This document shows positions 23,749 to 37,042 of a stretch of 64,000 bases of DNA, piece after piece. Origin of the DNA: Tubiluchus corallicola (Eukaryota > Priapulida > Priapulimorpha > Priapulimorphida > Tubiluchidae); the NCBI GenBank assembly GCA_030141605.1, contig JAQGDQ010000025.1:478907-542906 (forward strand), given 5' to 3'. The notes under the pieces are model-generated. The model made no database searches, was not told where the DNA came from, and saw nothing but the letters and a program-made list of their open reading frames with translations. Made by a program: the position numbers and the translations under genes. Each line of letters opens with the position of its first letter. The stretch's first letter is position 1.

Positions 23749-26700
23749 CTAATAAAATGGTTGCCTTGGGGGTCGCCGACCCCAACCGCGGGAAAAGTGC
23801 TTTGGTGGAGCATTGCGATACTCATTGAATTGATTGTAGTCTCTATTTTCGTATCTACTACCTGGCTCGTACCAGTCTCTAGGGTGACCACCATATGAGC
23901 CATCATTACCGTATGGCCTGTCAACGTATGTATCCCTATTGTAGTCATTACGATGATCATAAAACCTATGACTGGGCAATGGTGGAGGCGCTGTCCGACT
24001 GTCACCATGCGCTGAAGCATGAGGCAATGGTATTTCAGCACGCACATTCGCTTGCATATCACCTGTGGGTCTGGTTCCACCACCTTGCAGCCAACTGTCT
24101 TTTGGTGGAGGTACACCCGGCCTGCTGTTGAACGGCGTGGTCACTGACCACTCCGGTTCGACAACACCTTCGTCAACTTGCCAATTTTGCTCCGGTGAGG
24201 AAATTTTCGTAAAAAATTCTTCAGATTTGTTACTATTACTGGACTGGTTCCAGTTCTGTTCAATGTCGGGTTTGACGGGAGGAGCACCCGACTTCGACTT
24301 TTGCTTCAATTTTTCCAAGAATGCTTCATGTTCATCCATCACTGGTTTAGGAGGGGGATGATGAGGGGGTGGTGGACCAGCAGGCCTTGCTGGTGGCGGT
24401 ATGGGAGGAGGCTTGGGCACATGCAAAGGTGGAGGTTCAAGCAGCATCCCCTGAGGGGTGACCACATTCGTGATGACAGAAATGGGCGAAGGTGGTTCAT
24501 CTTCTGTGGGAGTTAAAGCACTGGCACTGGACTCTGTGTATTGTTGAGTATATGGAGGCATTGCTGAAGCAGCTTGGGTTTCAGGAGGTGGTGGTGGGGG
24601 CTGTGATACTGCAGGGTGTGGTGGCGGAGGTTGTGATATTACGGGATACGGATTGGGGGGCATAGGTGTGGGATTACCGTAAGGACTGATTAATAAGTTG
24701 GGATCTGGAGTTTGTTTTACAACTGGTATAGGGGGTGGCACCGTGGGTGGTAGGGAGTGTTTTGCCACTCCAGCAGGAACCTGATTTGTACGATCGCTTC
24801 CAATACCAGCGTCTGAAAATTCATTGAAGCCTGGGTCTAGAAAGGTCGATTCGCTTTCGGCTGCACTCTTTTCCAGATTAGTTTTTGCTGCATGAGTCAA
24901 TTGTTGCAAATTATGCAGGAAGTTGTCAGTACCCTGACTCTTCCCTTTTGCAGAATTAACGATTCCCGTTAGAAAGTCCATTGGGTTTTGAGACGAAGGG
25001 TGTGCAACCTCCTCGGGTAGGCTCATATCATCTTCCATCGGCTCGTCTCGCACAGGTGTACTAGCTTCTGCCTCATCTACTGAAACTGCCCAGTCAGGCT
25101 GTAAAACAGGTGGTGCTGCCGGTGCAGCTTCATTTGGTGCATCTGTCCGCTCCATATAGAACCCAGATACCTAAAAATAACACAAATCTTGAAAGATTGC
25201 ATAAAGTTAAATATCTCAATGTCAGCATCTTGGCAATATCTGTGTAAACACGCTTTCGGAGACAGAATTTAGAAATGAATGAACAAAAAAAACTAATAAT
25301 ATTATTCATGCAACTGACGTATAGATATTCCCACCTGTGGTGGTGCCCCCATGTTTAAACCTCCACTGGCTACAACACTCGACTGAAACTCCTCAAGTCT
25401 TTTTTCCAAACTATCAGTGTGTCCTAAACAAGAAAAAGCTCAATTAGTCAAAGCTGGTTTGTTGCACAGTTTGATGCTCTGCAAGTTGATGTTTGGCCCT
25501 CAATGACAGATTCTTTTAATGTAGATGTTGAAGAAGGATCAGAAATTAGCTCATTACCCAAGGGTAATCCAGTAAGAGAAAGTATTGAAATGGCAAATGT
25601 GTCAGATACACTAGAGTAAAGTTGGCCAAAAGCACTTTCCAAAGGCCACTCATTCAGTCACTAATTAGATTTAGTATTGTTTAATTTTAGTCACCGTAAA
25701 TGCACAGTGACAACTCGGCTTTTCATTAAGGGAGAAGGCACACAGAAACATAATGATAGGGAGGCACACAAATGTAAGAATAAAATGAGCTATAATTTGC
25801 TTTAATTTATAGTAAACACATTTAATTTAATTATGACTTTCTTGAGAGCACATGAATTACTCGAGATTATTATTAATATGAGAGCACGTACTAATGGAAC
25901 ACAATAATTATTCAAGTTGTATGAACAAGCAACAGTTATGTGGAAATGGGGAAAAATTCTTGAGGTAGTCCATAATTTACATTTATAACAGTCAGGAGAC
26001 ATCATGTCAAATTAATATTTAACGTAAAGCTAGGAAAGTAATATAAACACACAGTGACAGAATAGGTAACGCTGTGTAAGTTGATATTAATGTCATCTGT
26101 ATGTCTAATCTGGCTTTGACGATACAGCTCCACGCAAGTAGTCATATTAGACAAATAACATAAGTCAGAGCAAAGTGATAACACATCTAAGTTTCAATAG
26201 AGAAAATTTTAAAGTAAAAACAACCTATATGTATTAGGTCTGATATACTGCTTGTTATACGTTCACATAAATGTACAGAATCTGTCAGCTTTCCTATTTA
26301 TTATATTAGTTCATTATCTGACCAATACTTGAGAACTGATTGTTTATTGCACACATTACTAATAACTCTTACAATAATTTTTGATAGTGAGAATATCCCA
26401 AGTTTTTCAACAAAAATAGGATTATTTAACTTGAAACAGCATAAAGGCAAAGCAGTATGTGACATAATAGTCTGCATAGCTGATTTGCTATTATGATACA
26501 GAAGATATGATTTCGAGCCCCACAACCTCATTGGAAAAATAAAGAAATTGAGGCTTTCGGTTACTTAAAGTATTTCACTTGCACTCAGCTATAAGTTTGC
26601 ATAGGATGGGTAAAAATTATTGAAACTATTCAGCCTTAAAACAAACCAAGTAGGCTTATCATTTGACACGTGAACTTTTATAATCAAATGTTATTTTCAT

Positions 26701-29700
26701 ACATAAAAAATACTAAACAAAGCAAAAATAATCACGACATTGAACCTATATGTTATTTTCTATTTATATACGCAAAATATTTGTTTTGAGCTTGCAGTAG
26801 AATCTTTCTAATATCAACAATAATCAAAAACACTGACTAAGACAACTAGTTGGTCAAGGCTATTTTCTCTCACTGCCAATCACTGAGCAAATCCCAAACT
26901 CCAAATTGCAATTTCCATGTATCAAAAATCACGCCTTACCTGAAGACAACTGACGAGTCAGTTCCGATACCGATAAATCCTTCGGTGAAAGATTTAAATC
27001 AATCGGCGATCCCTCTGGTGAAGGAGGTGATGGTACTGGGGAAATACTAAATGGATCCTCCACCTTACCCGACACTAAAATAAACAATATTAAAAGAACA
27101 AGGCGCTTGTTAGTTGGGAAATTAAAACAAGAAAGTGTTTTTTAATAAATGATATTTTTGAGCGAGTTCGAACTATGCTTGTTTGCGAGCATAAGTGAAC
27201 AAACTTTACCTTTGCTTAGTGAATTACTTATAAAGCAAAAATGCAAAAAGATTAACAAAGAAAAGGTGGATAAATTCTATTTATTCAAGTTTACGAGAAT
27301 CTGAAGAACAAAGAATAACCATTTGCTAAAAAGCTTAGAAAATTACAATTTCTACAACATTTTATGAGTGCAGAAGAAATATAAATGGCAACTTCAACAG
27401 AGTTATCCTGTGAATTTTAACTTGTGGAACGTTTGTTCTTCAGAGAAATCTAAACTTCATTCATATTAAAAGGAATTTTGTCCGACTTGTCCAAGATTCA
27501 TTTTAATTCAGAAAAACTTCAACTTTAATAAATTTATGTGCTATTAAAAAATTTTGATTTTTGAAACTGAACAAATTTTTCACTTAGGAAAACTGGCCTA
27601 ATATCATATTTTTAACATACAATGTAATGTATACTGTGAACAATTACTAAGAGCTCATAATAGTTATCTCAAGAAATAGCAATAATTTACCTAACACAGG
27701 CACTTGCTTAGGTGACAGCGGTATTGTTGGTACTGAAGGTGCAGGAGCATTCACAGTGACTGACTGAAAGGATGATGTTCGTACAGGCTTTGCAGCTAAG
27801 AAGCAACAGTATTTTTTAATTTAAAGAGCATTTTAATTACATTACAATACTTGATACAAATGCCATTACAAAAAGGTGCACCATGACGAAAGCATGTGTA
27901 GCGCAGCGGTTTAATTATTTTGCTTCCTACAGCACTTGTTGCCAGTTTCAAAAAGTCCTTAATAAAGTCGCTAATCACAATAGTAAGGTTTTATAAGAAG
28001 TCCAGTCTATGGACAAAATATTTGATCTGACTATATTAGCAGTACACATACACACTTTTAGAATGATATCATGCCTAAATGGCTTAATAATTACACACAC
28101 TGAAAATTTGTATACTTCAAACCAGAGCCTTGTGCTTTCAGGATGCATGCTCTACCAATTGAGCCACTGACTCAACATAGCAAATCTGGCAAACAAATCT
28201 GACCTAAGATCTCATTCTAGCTAGACACATTCATTCAGAGCTACCTATCCTGTACTAGTGATATATCAATAACTAGTGAGGCATTGACTTTTGTGGCGTC
28301 GATGCTGTTACTTTGTTAAAGTGAATTCATCATAATTATGGGCATCAATGTGAATGAACGCTGGTGTGAATATGCAAACTGTCATGACTCAAGGTGAAGT
28401 TTTAAGTACTTCACGTCATGATCAAATGATTGTGTGAACTCCGTATTAGAAGGGACGTGACAGTTGTGCAAGAGCTGATGACATGTGCACAGAAATGAAA
28501 ATGAAAACTAAATAGCAACAAAAGAGAAAAATGAAGCAAATTCCAAAATCTATTACATACCTGATACTGATCCAACGTTTTCTTCTGTATCATCTAATTC
28601 CATATCTTCATCAACTCTTACAGCACCGTACAGATCATCAGTTGTTGGCGTGTTACCCGGGGAGGGGGCATCGGCACTGGGAGATGGTACTGGACTACTT
28701 GGATCTGGTAAAGTCTTCGTAAGTTCCACCAATTTTCTTTTTAGGTGAAGAACTCTGGTGCCAAAATTTTTGTAAGCCTACAAAATTATTGTGCCAAGAG
28801 TCATTCCATGTTCAAAAAAAGCAATTCAAAAATTAAAGCTGGTTATATTTATCTTTGCTTAAGTGAAGTTTTTACAAGGTGAATAAATTGTATGAATTAG
28901 GTGAAATGCTGGCTATGTAGTTATGAATCCTAGCTCAGTCTGCGAGCTGTAATATGACATTTAATATGTGGTACATGGGAGATATATGGCCCATGTGGCA
29001 GTTTTCAATTTTGCTGTCTGCATCTCCCAACATAAGCTTAAACAATACATATATAAAAATAAAAGTATAAGCTAAATAAGTGTAAAGTATAAGTTTGTGA
29101 AACAGATTTAATATTAATGTTTTTGTACAGCAACAAATTTTAAATAGACAGACTTCAATAACTTAATCTTCACGAAGCTTTGCACCAATTCATTAAGTAC
29201 ACAGATTAATTTATTTGATAGTACATGAAGGGCTCTAGTGTCACCTAAGTCAGCAGAATTTCTTCTGTCGAAAATAATTAAACATAGATGCATTTGAACA
29301 GTTACTTATTAATTTTGACATTCAATTCAATTCACTAATTGGTAACTAGTTACAAAAGGGAGGATGCACAATGAAAAATTGGCCACCAATAACAGCTTCA
29401 GCAATACTACACCTTAATATTTTACTTATATAAGAGTGTTAGTTATGCAAAACTAGCAATAATATCACACATCAATGTGAATTACTGGTGAAGCTGTTTT
29501 AGGTAGCCAGATGAAAAATCAGCTTAATAATAAAACTTCATTTGTAAACATAACAAGTATAAATAAAGCAAAAAACGAATGAATAGGAGACTTACATTTG
29601 CTACAATTTTTGCTTCACTAAGCTGCGTGTCATAGAAAATGTGACCTTGCTCTAGCAACTCGATCATTTGTGTTTGATGAGCAATTTGTTTCTCTAATAG

Positions 29701-32700
29701 AGTCATGTATACTGACAATTTCTTTCCTGTGTCTTCAAACTCTTGTATAAATGTTTTTCCTTCACTGCGATCTAAAATATCAGATTTTAGTTAAACAAAC
29801 GCGCATAATTAAGGTTGTGCCAATTTGATAAAATTTATACTGAATATATTGCACGAATAAAAAACACACTAAAATAGAAATAGATAATAACAGGTCAGAA
29901 ATGCATAAAAAAGCACTTTATTTTCAAACTCACTAATCCTCACAGTCACCCAAAACGAATGTAATTTTGCAACTTTTAGTTGAAAGAAGTTTAATGAAAA
30001 ACTAGCCATTATCTATGAAAAACCACTGAACCAATGAACTACAAAGAGACTGGTACTTTGATTAATTCTAGACACTTAAGAAGTCCAATGCTGAATGTTT
30101 CCATGCAGCTGCAAAATATGGGAGAGTGGTCTATAGAACAAGAAAAAGTCTGACTGATTGACAAAGTTTAAAACAGAGGATGACAGATCATTACATCATT
30201 TAGATCATTACATTAGTGAAGTTTATTGTTCTTGGGACAATAAAGGCTTAATGTAAACTTCAAGATAAGGTAACCATGGAGCAATGAACACTGGGTTATT
30301 TGAATCCACAAAAGAATGTGGAAAGGTTAAATAGCCGGAAAAATTCATTTCGAGAAAGTTAATTACCTTTTAATTCCTTCAGAATTTCGTCATGAGTTGC
30401 ATCTATGCGCAGTGTTGCCAGCTGCTTCCTCTTCAGCTCTTCTTCAGCTTCCATTCGATGGTACAATGCCAGGGATTCAATCAGCTGCTTGGGCTACAAA
30501 ATAATCAAAGTAAAGCACTTAGCACTGTACAATCAATGATTTAATTTGTATAACAAACTCAAGATCATCCAGAGTAAATGATGTCAATAGTTGTGTTTTA
30601 TATACGCGTGTATGCTGGTAATCGATATTTTCCCAAAAAACATGCATCTACAAGGCCAGTGTAAAACTTTCCATGGAATCCGATAAACGGCAGCACCTGC
30701 ACAACATTGGCAATTTCCACGTTCTGATCGAGTGCTCCGTCGCTAATTTATTTACCGGTAATATGTAAATTTTAACTTATTTCACATACCAGTACGTTAA
30801 AATAAATTACAGTAATATTTGTTAATTTTGTGAAGTAAAGTCAAGGTGCGAACATTCTCTGATGTGAAGTATCACAGTATGAGTGTTTGTTCAGTCCTGT
30901 GTATAATGAAGGATCATTTCTTTACATATTCGTATTGTAGACGACTCTTTAGCGACATCTCCCAAAAACATATCGTAAGTATAAGTCGACCCCAAAAATT
31001 TCACCTTAAGATTGCTTCCCAAAAATTCGACTTGTACATAAGTATATACGGTATATTGTAAGTACAATAACAGAAAAACATCCAACTTGAATCAATTACT
31101 CACTTTTTTGTATACAAGCTTGTTATTTTAAATGTAATGCAACCAACATCACCACAGACAAGTCTACAGTTTTATGCTTTAGAATGCATGTACATGTAAA
31201 GATGAAGTTATATTATTGCATATTCCTCAACCAGCTGTTTACAGTAATTTTACACTTTACAGAAAAGCAAATTACCTGAAATTCTGCAAGAATCTTTGGA
31301 TTGACAGCTGGCATAGCAGCTTTTTTCACTGCAAATAGAAAAACGATATCATTTTTATCAATGTGCAAAGAAAATAAACATATAATATTAATTAATTAGT
31401 TAGATGACTATGATTGCCATTCAATATTAACCTTAGCCTTATTTTATCAAATACTTTGTCATTCAACAGTTTAACCTGATTAACAGAAATTTTAGTCCAT
31501 GAAAGGAGCAGCTTTTCTTACAAATGACTGTTAATGGTGAAGTGGAACTTACACAATATTCCTCGCATCTCTTGCACAGCATCACCATCAACAACGTTTC
31601 TCTCGTCCCAGATGCGCAGAATCCTTTCTATTTTAGGTCTTAAAGAAGCATCTCTATAAATAATTATGTAAATATATCACAAATTGTCTCCCAAGACTTT
31701 AGATAGTATGAAAACGATGAAATGAATCATTAGTCCTAGGCTGAATACTGCACAATCTAAGTAATTGAAAAAATGCCCTCTCTGGCAATTACCTGATCTT
31801 GACATGTATAATAATTTTAATTCTGAGATATTTACACAACAATAAGTTCAGCTTTAATACACAAACAAGAAAAAAAGGATAGAGGTGCGAGTCAGTAAAA
31901 TAGTACTCCAAGCATTAAAGGTTTACTACTAAACTCAGCAGATTGTCTTTTTCAATTCACTGTTGATTATTACACTAATCTTCACAAAATAATGGGAGCT
32001 GTCATTTGCTGAAGTTTCTCAGCCAAAAATTCTGTAAAACTCTACTTCTAAGTCAGGTTCACAGACATATTTGTTAATCATGTTTTCTATTGATTTTAAA
32101 GGTACAAGACCAATCAAAGTGACAACATACCTGACGAATACGATTGCGTCTTTGATCACAGGTATAAACGCTGCTTTGAATTGCGGAGCTTTCTTCTTTT
32201 TACAGTTTTGTATAACATCGTTAGCAACGTAGAAAAGAGTGAGTCTGTGTTGAAGTTTTGCTACGATAGGAATGAATGAAAAACAACAATGTTGTCAGCG
32301 TTAGTTCTAATAAGTTAAGCATCACGAACAGCCAAATAAACAGGTAATGATAACATTAATTCTTTTTAATATTTTAAAAAAAATGACCACTAATTTAAAT
32401 TTTTGTCAGAAATGATGAAATGCTTGTTAATAGATAACCACCAGTACTTTGTCAAATAAGCTAACATTGGTGATCGACCTATCAGTCGCACGTGATCCAC
32501 AAGTGATTACCACAGCCTATTTACTAAGGTACCAACTCACAGTAGCAAAGTCAAAAATGCATAATGTACTGATGCTTTAAAACAAAAGCTCTTAAAAAGT
32601 TTAAATACTCCACATATAAACTTTAAAAATGGAATAAAACTAACGGAAAGTAGAATTTAGGAAAAAGGAAAATTTGTTTTTAATGAGCAAATAGGATAAA

Positions 32701-33207
32701 TTTTCAAGTCAGATAATTTTCATCAAATAGCAAAACCTGTTCTGGGTTCAGTGGGCAAGTGGTATAAACTGCAGATTTAAGATATACTTAGTGGCTGCAG
32801 TCTTGGGTTCAAGAACAACGGGCCAGGGCCTATACTCTACATGTTATTCATTATTTGCGTGTTGAACCTTTATCCGCATCACTGTTAAATATAAGTTGTT
32901 AATGTTGTCTGGTAAATGAGACAGCACACACACATTGTTTCTGTCTTTTTTCCTTTCAATCAGTTATCAACTTCATAGCTTTTATTATTTCAAGATCACA
33001 ATTAACTATAAGACTAGCCTTGTAGCTCAACAAATAGCTGTAATATAACTCACCCTTTTTCAGGACTTTAAGCCAAATATTAGGAATTTGCTCGGAATTG
33101 CCCCTGTGATGAAGAATCCATAAAGAAAGTGTTTGTACGCTATCTTGCGTGTTTGTAACGCTCATCAATTTCTTAACTAAACTGTCCTCATTTAGCTTCT
33201 TTGCCAT
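23749..33207 (-). CDS. RPRD2: RPRD2-like RNA polymerase II CTD-interacting protein (CID domain)
   Basis: Eleven coding exons on the minus strand: 33207-33054, 32260-32131, 31653-31553, 31328-31276, 30493-30367, 29771-29596, 28777-28561, 27795-27691, 27074-26940, 25423-25335, 25170-23749. The total is 2709 nt, giving 902 aa, with all phases consistent. Residues 1 to about 135 are a CTD-interacting domain: SVQTLSLWILHHRG, then KLQHRLTLFYVANDVIQNCK, then RILRIWDERNV, the conserved helices that grip the phosphorylated RNA polymerase II CTD. Residues about 150-270 form the RPRD coiled-coil region, followed by LVELTKTLPDPSSPVPSPS and DAPSPG, closely like vertebrate RPRD2. The large last exon (residues 430-902) is Pro-rich low complexity and ends in a Tyr/Arg/Gly/Asn-rich tail (GWGRRPPRQPFY). 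Known RPRD proteins recruit CTD phosphatase activity (RPAP2) and dampen transcription. The length is shorter than the very long vertebrate RPRD2; RPRD1 is much shorter and lacks the Pro-rich tail, so RPRD2 is the better assignment. Confidence 0.92.
28107..28178 (-). repeat. tRNA-like relic or SINE head
   Basis: On the minus strand an A-box TGGCTCAATTGGTAGAGCA is followed at tRNA spacing by a B-box-like GGTTTGAAGTA (plus 28113-28123). The anticodon and acceptor stems do not pair properly. I read it as a tRNA-derived repeat in an RPRD2-like intron, not an active tRNA gene. Confidence 0.55.
32750..32830 (+). repeat. tRNA-like relic with long variable region
   Basis: TGGGCAAGTGG resembles an A-box and GGGTTCAAGAA a B-box, about 43 bases apart. 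Stems are poor and the downstream body differs from the other SINE-like copies. A decayed tRNA-derived sequence is the likeliest reading. Confidence 0.4.
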
Positions 33208-34331
33208 GTTGCATTAGCCTGCTGATGCCGTAAAAAACAAATAAGAAAATTAAGCTGCTTCTTTTAGTTTGGGGGTTGTGGACAGATGGAATGTTCAATC
33301 TGACAGAAAATGTGGTTTCTGCAATATTCAAAGCTTCTTTTGAAAGCAAAGCAAATGACATTAGGTAATACAGAACGATACAAGTACAGGTCTTCTCATG
33401 CTGAAATTCATCTATAGAATTTCTTACTGGAAGAAGTCATAGGCCTAGAAACAATTCAAAAATGTACTAGACAAATATTTCTGCACTAACGGTCTCCTAT
33501 ATTAATATCTTTGAGGTTGATTGGTGGCAGAGCACGTTATTGTAAATATCTATCCAAGAAGAGCATAATGAATTGCCGATTATTTATGTGAGGAAAACTG
33601 CCTTGTTATACACAAATATCACAACGTGCTCACCATTACGGTAAGCACATACGATACGTGGGAGAACTACCGATGCTGCATCAAAGCTGTGCCAACAAAT
33701 TAGGATTTTAATGTGTTAGATAGTTATGATTGGTCAACAGGCAGAGATATGGCTAACCCAAGACTGAATGAATATGATGTTATGTTAACTGGCTGTTTTG
33801 TTAGGCACTGCACCTAACACAGTCCATTACTAGGCATTAGTATGATTTTTAAATTTTTACTAAATTTTAGTGTCATTTGATATCCTGTATTGTAAGTACT
33901 ACTGCCAGTACCGGTTTCAAGTACCGAAGTAAGTAAAAAGTACAATAAATTACTTTTATCAAGTCTTATTAGTCTTTTCTGCTTAATGAAATAGACAACA
34001 TTAATATTATTAACATGTTTCTGAGAATTCCGGATGAAAGACTTGTGTCAACATATTTTTTCAAGACAGACAGTTCTATCCAAGACAAACCATAATTTAA
34101 TAACCAAAAATCTTACCTTTGCTAACAAACATTTGTCTACTCACTTTTGCATGTATAAACTGTGACAGATTTTCACAAACTATCTAACTGGAAAATGTTT
34201 AACTTTCAGGTGCGCGTAAGGGTGCAAATTTCTGCATTCTGGTCGCGGCCATTTTGTAATTTAGAAAATTAGGTGTTTTTCTTACGACTAGAGCGCCAAA
34301 AACGGTGAGTAGCTGAGTGCATACTGCATAG

Positions 34332-34691
34332 TAGGGGTGAATAGTCTCTACTACAAATCGAATCGAATTTGTGACTTTCTGACTCGAATCGAACCGAAAT
34401 TCAGTATTTCGAATTCCAATTGAGATCGAAAGATTTTCGAACCACCTGTAAAATGAGTCTTATGAAAATGATACATGTTACTCGATTTTGTTCTGCAGTA
34501 AAACCACTAATAATTTGTTTAAAATTGTGCACAGAATTCATAGCTAAATTATGGTAACTGCATGATGTTTCAGTCGTTTTAATGATAAAGAACGTATATG
34601 ATTGAAGTGCTAATTATTCGAATCTATAGTTTTAAGTTCGAATCAAATTCGAACTAAAAAAACTCGTTCGAATCGAATTCGAACGTTCCTA
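34332..34691. mobile_element. hAT-like non-autonomous DNA element 3
   Basis: Flanks CTGCATAG (34324-34331) and CTGCGTAG (34692-34699) form an 8-bp duplication with one substitution. The ends begin TAGGGGTG and finish CGTTCCTA, only partly complementary. Just inside each end are clusters of TCGAATCGAATT and related words that are self-complementary. The 360-bp interior has no coding frame. The hAT label rests mainly on the duplication length. Confidence 0.7.
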
Positions 34692-35113
34692 CTGCGTAGT
34701 GCATACTATTTGTTCAATATTGTCAACAATTTACCAAAGTGTTAGGCTCTATAATGTGAAAGTGGTGATAATGATCTTTTAATTACTTTTAGTTTAGATT
34801 TTAATACAATGCGCTACACTAAATTGCACAAAATAGTCTATTATAACATTAAAGGAAAGGACAACACTAGTGACGTGTTCGGTTTAATTTAATGTTGTAG
34901 CTAAAAAAATTGAAATTTGTACTACCAAAAACTTGTCCTCCCTTTAATGTAGATAACGAGCATTCACACAACTTCTCTGCGTCATCCCAAGTGCCCAGTC
35001 CTTTTGACCTCACATGAGTATTACTTACTAAGCTACGAAACAATAAAAACAAAAGCAGTAATGACAACAACAACAATAATAGCTCTTCAAACCTAACCCA
35101 ACATTAACTCACC

Positions 35114-35820
35114 CAAAGATAGTCCGCAGTGGTGACAGAAACATTGGGTGTTCTCTCTTTTTGTGGGATTTCTGTTATTTCAATTGCTAATATTTTGCAT
35201 GTTGACATTGTTGTGATTTTTGTATTTTTTCCGTTCTTACTGCAAAAGTCATTGTAATTAGTTATGGTCATTGCTGTTGTAGTTGTTGCTATGGAATGTA
35301 GATAAAACTGGTACAAGAAAAATGGCACATTAAAAATGGCAAAAGTGTCAAAGTAGGTAAAAATGGCATAGGAAAAAAATGGCACAAATGGAAAAGTAGG
35401 TAAAATGGCACTGGAAAAATGGCACATTTAGTGAAATATATGTTTAGGGTTACGTTACAGTAGGGTAAGTTTAGGGTTGTTCAGCTTTGGCATAGATCTG
35501 CTTCCTACTGAACACATTCCAGTTTTATTGTAGAAATCAACTGTATCATAATAACATTTGTGCCATTTTTCCTACTTTTCCATTTGTACCATTTTTACAT
35601 GGGACATTTTTTCCTATGCCATTTCACCTATATTCCACAACAATGACTGCAAGAGCAATGACCATAACAATATTAACAATGACTTTAGCAACAAGAACTG
35701 ACACAATACAAAAATCACAACAACGTCAACATGCAAAACATCAACAATTGAAATAACAAAAAACATCCCCACAAGAAGAGGAAACGCATGCTGTTTCTGT
35801 CACCACTGTGAACTTTCTTG
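35114..35820. repeat. Foldback element: long inverted repeat with arms of about 260-310 bp
   Basis: The left arm (about 35114-35430) and right arm (about 35560-35820) are inverted copies. GCAGTGGTGACAGAAAC at the left end is answered by GTTTCTGTCACCACTGTG near the right end. GTTATTTCAATTGCTAATATTTTGCATGTTGAC, given here only by its position 35175-35207, is mirrored at 35727-35759. AATGGCACAAATGGAAAAG is mirrored by CTTTTCCATTTGTACCATT. The arms diverge by perhaps 15-25%. A loop of roughly 130 bp contains two TTTAGGGTT words. No transposase and no clear target duplication were seen. Confidence 0.85.
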
Positions 35821-36924
35821 ATATTAGGTGCTTTCCTTTCTTTGAGTTCGATGTTAGTCTTGTGACACTAGACAGATTACAATATTGTTTCTAATGGCAA
35901 CAATAAAACTAAAATAAACATAATCCAGACAGGGGGCTCTCAGTTCCCGAACTTTTTGCTATCTGGAAACTTTTAAAATAAATATGGAAAAAAGCAGTTT
36001 ATATATTTCTAAGCAGATCCTGAAAAGCGGAACAAATTATTGTTCTTATTTAGGTCGGCCAAAGTACAGATTACTCAGAATCAGAACTGTCTTTCCAAAG
36101 AATGACACCACATAGGTAAGCTTTCTAGTATCTGCCAACCAAGCATTATGCAACTATGCTATAGATATTATTAAAAAGTGCAGGTTAAAAACTTTTTTGT
36201 CTCTAATTACATGGAAACTTGACACTTTAATGCACAAACGACTCAAATTCTTTGACATTTATTACTTGTCTATAGCATGCATGATTTTCGACAGCTGAAT
36301 GCATAACTAGCATAGTGTGAGTTTCAAAAGCTGACATAACATGTCTCTCAGACGTATATAATATATAGAATTTAAAGTAATGGAATGTATATGGGTGTTC
36401 TTAGGATGAACTTGGAATTTTATCTGGTCCCTAATCTCTCTAGCCATTTATAACCATTAAATATTTTTCTGTTTTTATCATTCGAGCCCATGCCGACTAC
36501 GTTTCTCTAGTATAGTAAAATGTACTCTGCTCAGTCTCTTGTTCTATGCACGTTCGCTATATACGCAAGATCTAAGAGTGGTGAGAAGAAACAGCACCGC
36601 AATGATTGCGTCGACGCCAATAATTGGCAACCTGTTTAGCGAGGCTAGTGAGAAAGAAACTCAAAATGACTCGACTACCGTTATAATTGTATTTTTGGTT
36701 TGGGATGTCCCTCATTGGGACTTTCACAGTGTGTTCATACGTCATGTTACTTATTTTGCGGTTTGTGTAGAATGCTTAACTGTTGCATAACGCGAGTTTT
36801 CAATGTTTTTTACACTCGATTTGTTAAATTTTGTGATCGTGAAGAGTTTGGAGTTTTATACCTAAAAAGTTAAATGCTGTTTTCCACCGGCCTGTTACCC
36901 TGTTCTCAGCTTAATTTGGCCCCG

Positions 36925-36989
36925 GTAGGTGTACAAATTACTACAATATAATAGTAATATAACTATGATATATGTTCTATTTTTTGCAG
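36925..36989 (+). other. Probable 65-bp intron in the CHSY 5' UTR
   Basis: GGCCCCG|GTAGGTGT at 36924/36925 is a good donor. A pyrimidine-rich TTCTATTTTTTGCAG ends at 36989 as acceptor. Splicing would remove the upstream in-frame ATGs and leave the ATG at 37043 as the first that gives a type II membrane start. This is predicted only. Confidence 0.45.
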
Positions 36990-37042
36990 ATCTTTGGTTA
37001 GTCACATTTAGCAGGATATTAAATTACTCAGATGACGTCATT

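Larger units (their letters stand above)
33208..37042. other. Spacer between the divergent RPRD2-like and CHSY genes
   Basis: It holds the upstream regions of both genes, one hAT-like element, a long foldback repeat and probably a short 5' UTR intron of CHSY (separate entries). A locally G+C-richer patch around 34200-34300, with GTGCGCG and GTCGCGGCC, is a candidate start region for the RPRD2-like transcript. No supported coding exon was found. Confidence 0.55.

Noticed and set aside
23721-24116. 131-residue minus-strand frame overlapping the RPRD2-like last exon
   Set aside because: Alternative frame of the same exon; the 473-residue frame agrees with exon phase and has the family-like tail.
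28107-28178. Working tRNA gene
   Set aside because: A-box and B-box are present but acceptor and anticodon stems do not pair, so it is a relic or SINE head.
35446-35480. Telomere-like TTAGGG repeat in the foldback loop
   Set aside because: Only two separated TTTAGGGTT words, not a tandem array.
36539-36790. 83-residue plus-strand frame upstream of CHSY
   Set aside because: No similarity or motif recognised; it lies in the likely promoter or 5' UTR of CHSY and does not splice in frame to exon 1.
36929-37042. Upstream ATG of the CHSY frame as true start
   Set aside because: A donor at 36925 and an acceptor at 36989 would remove it, and the ATG at 37043 gives the standard short type II anchor of this family.
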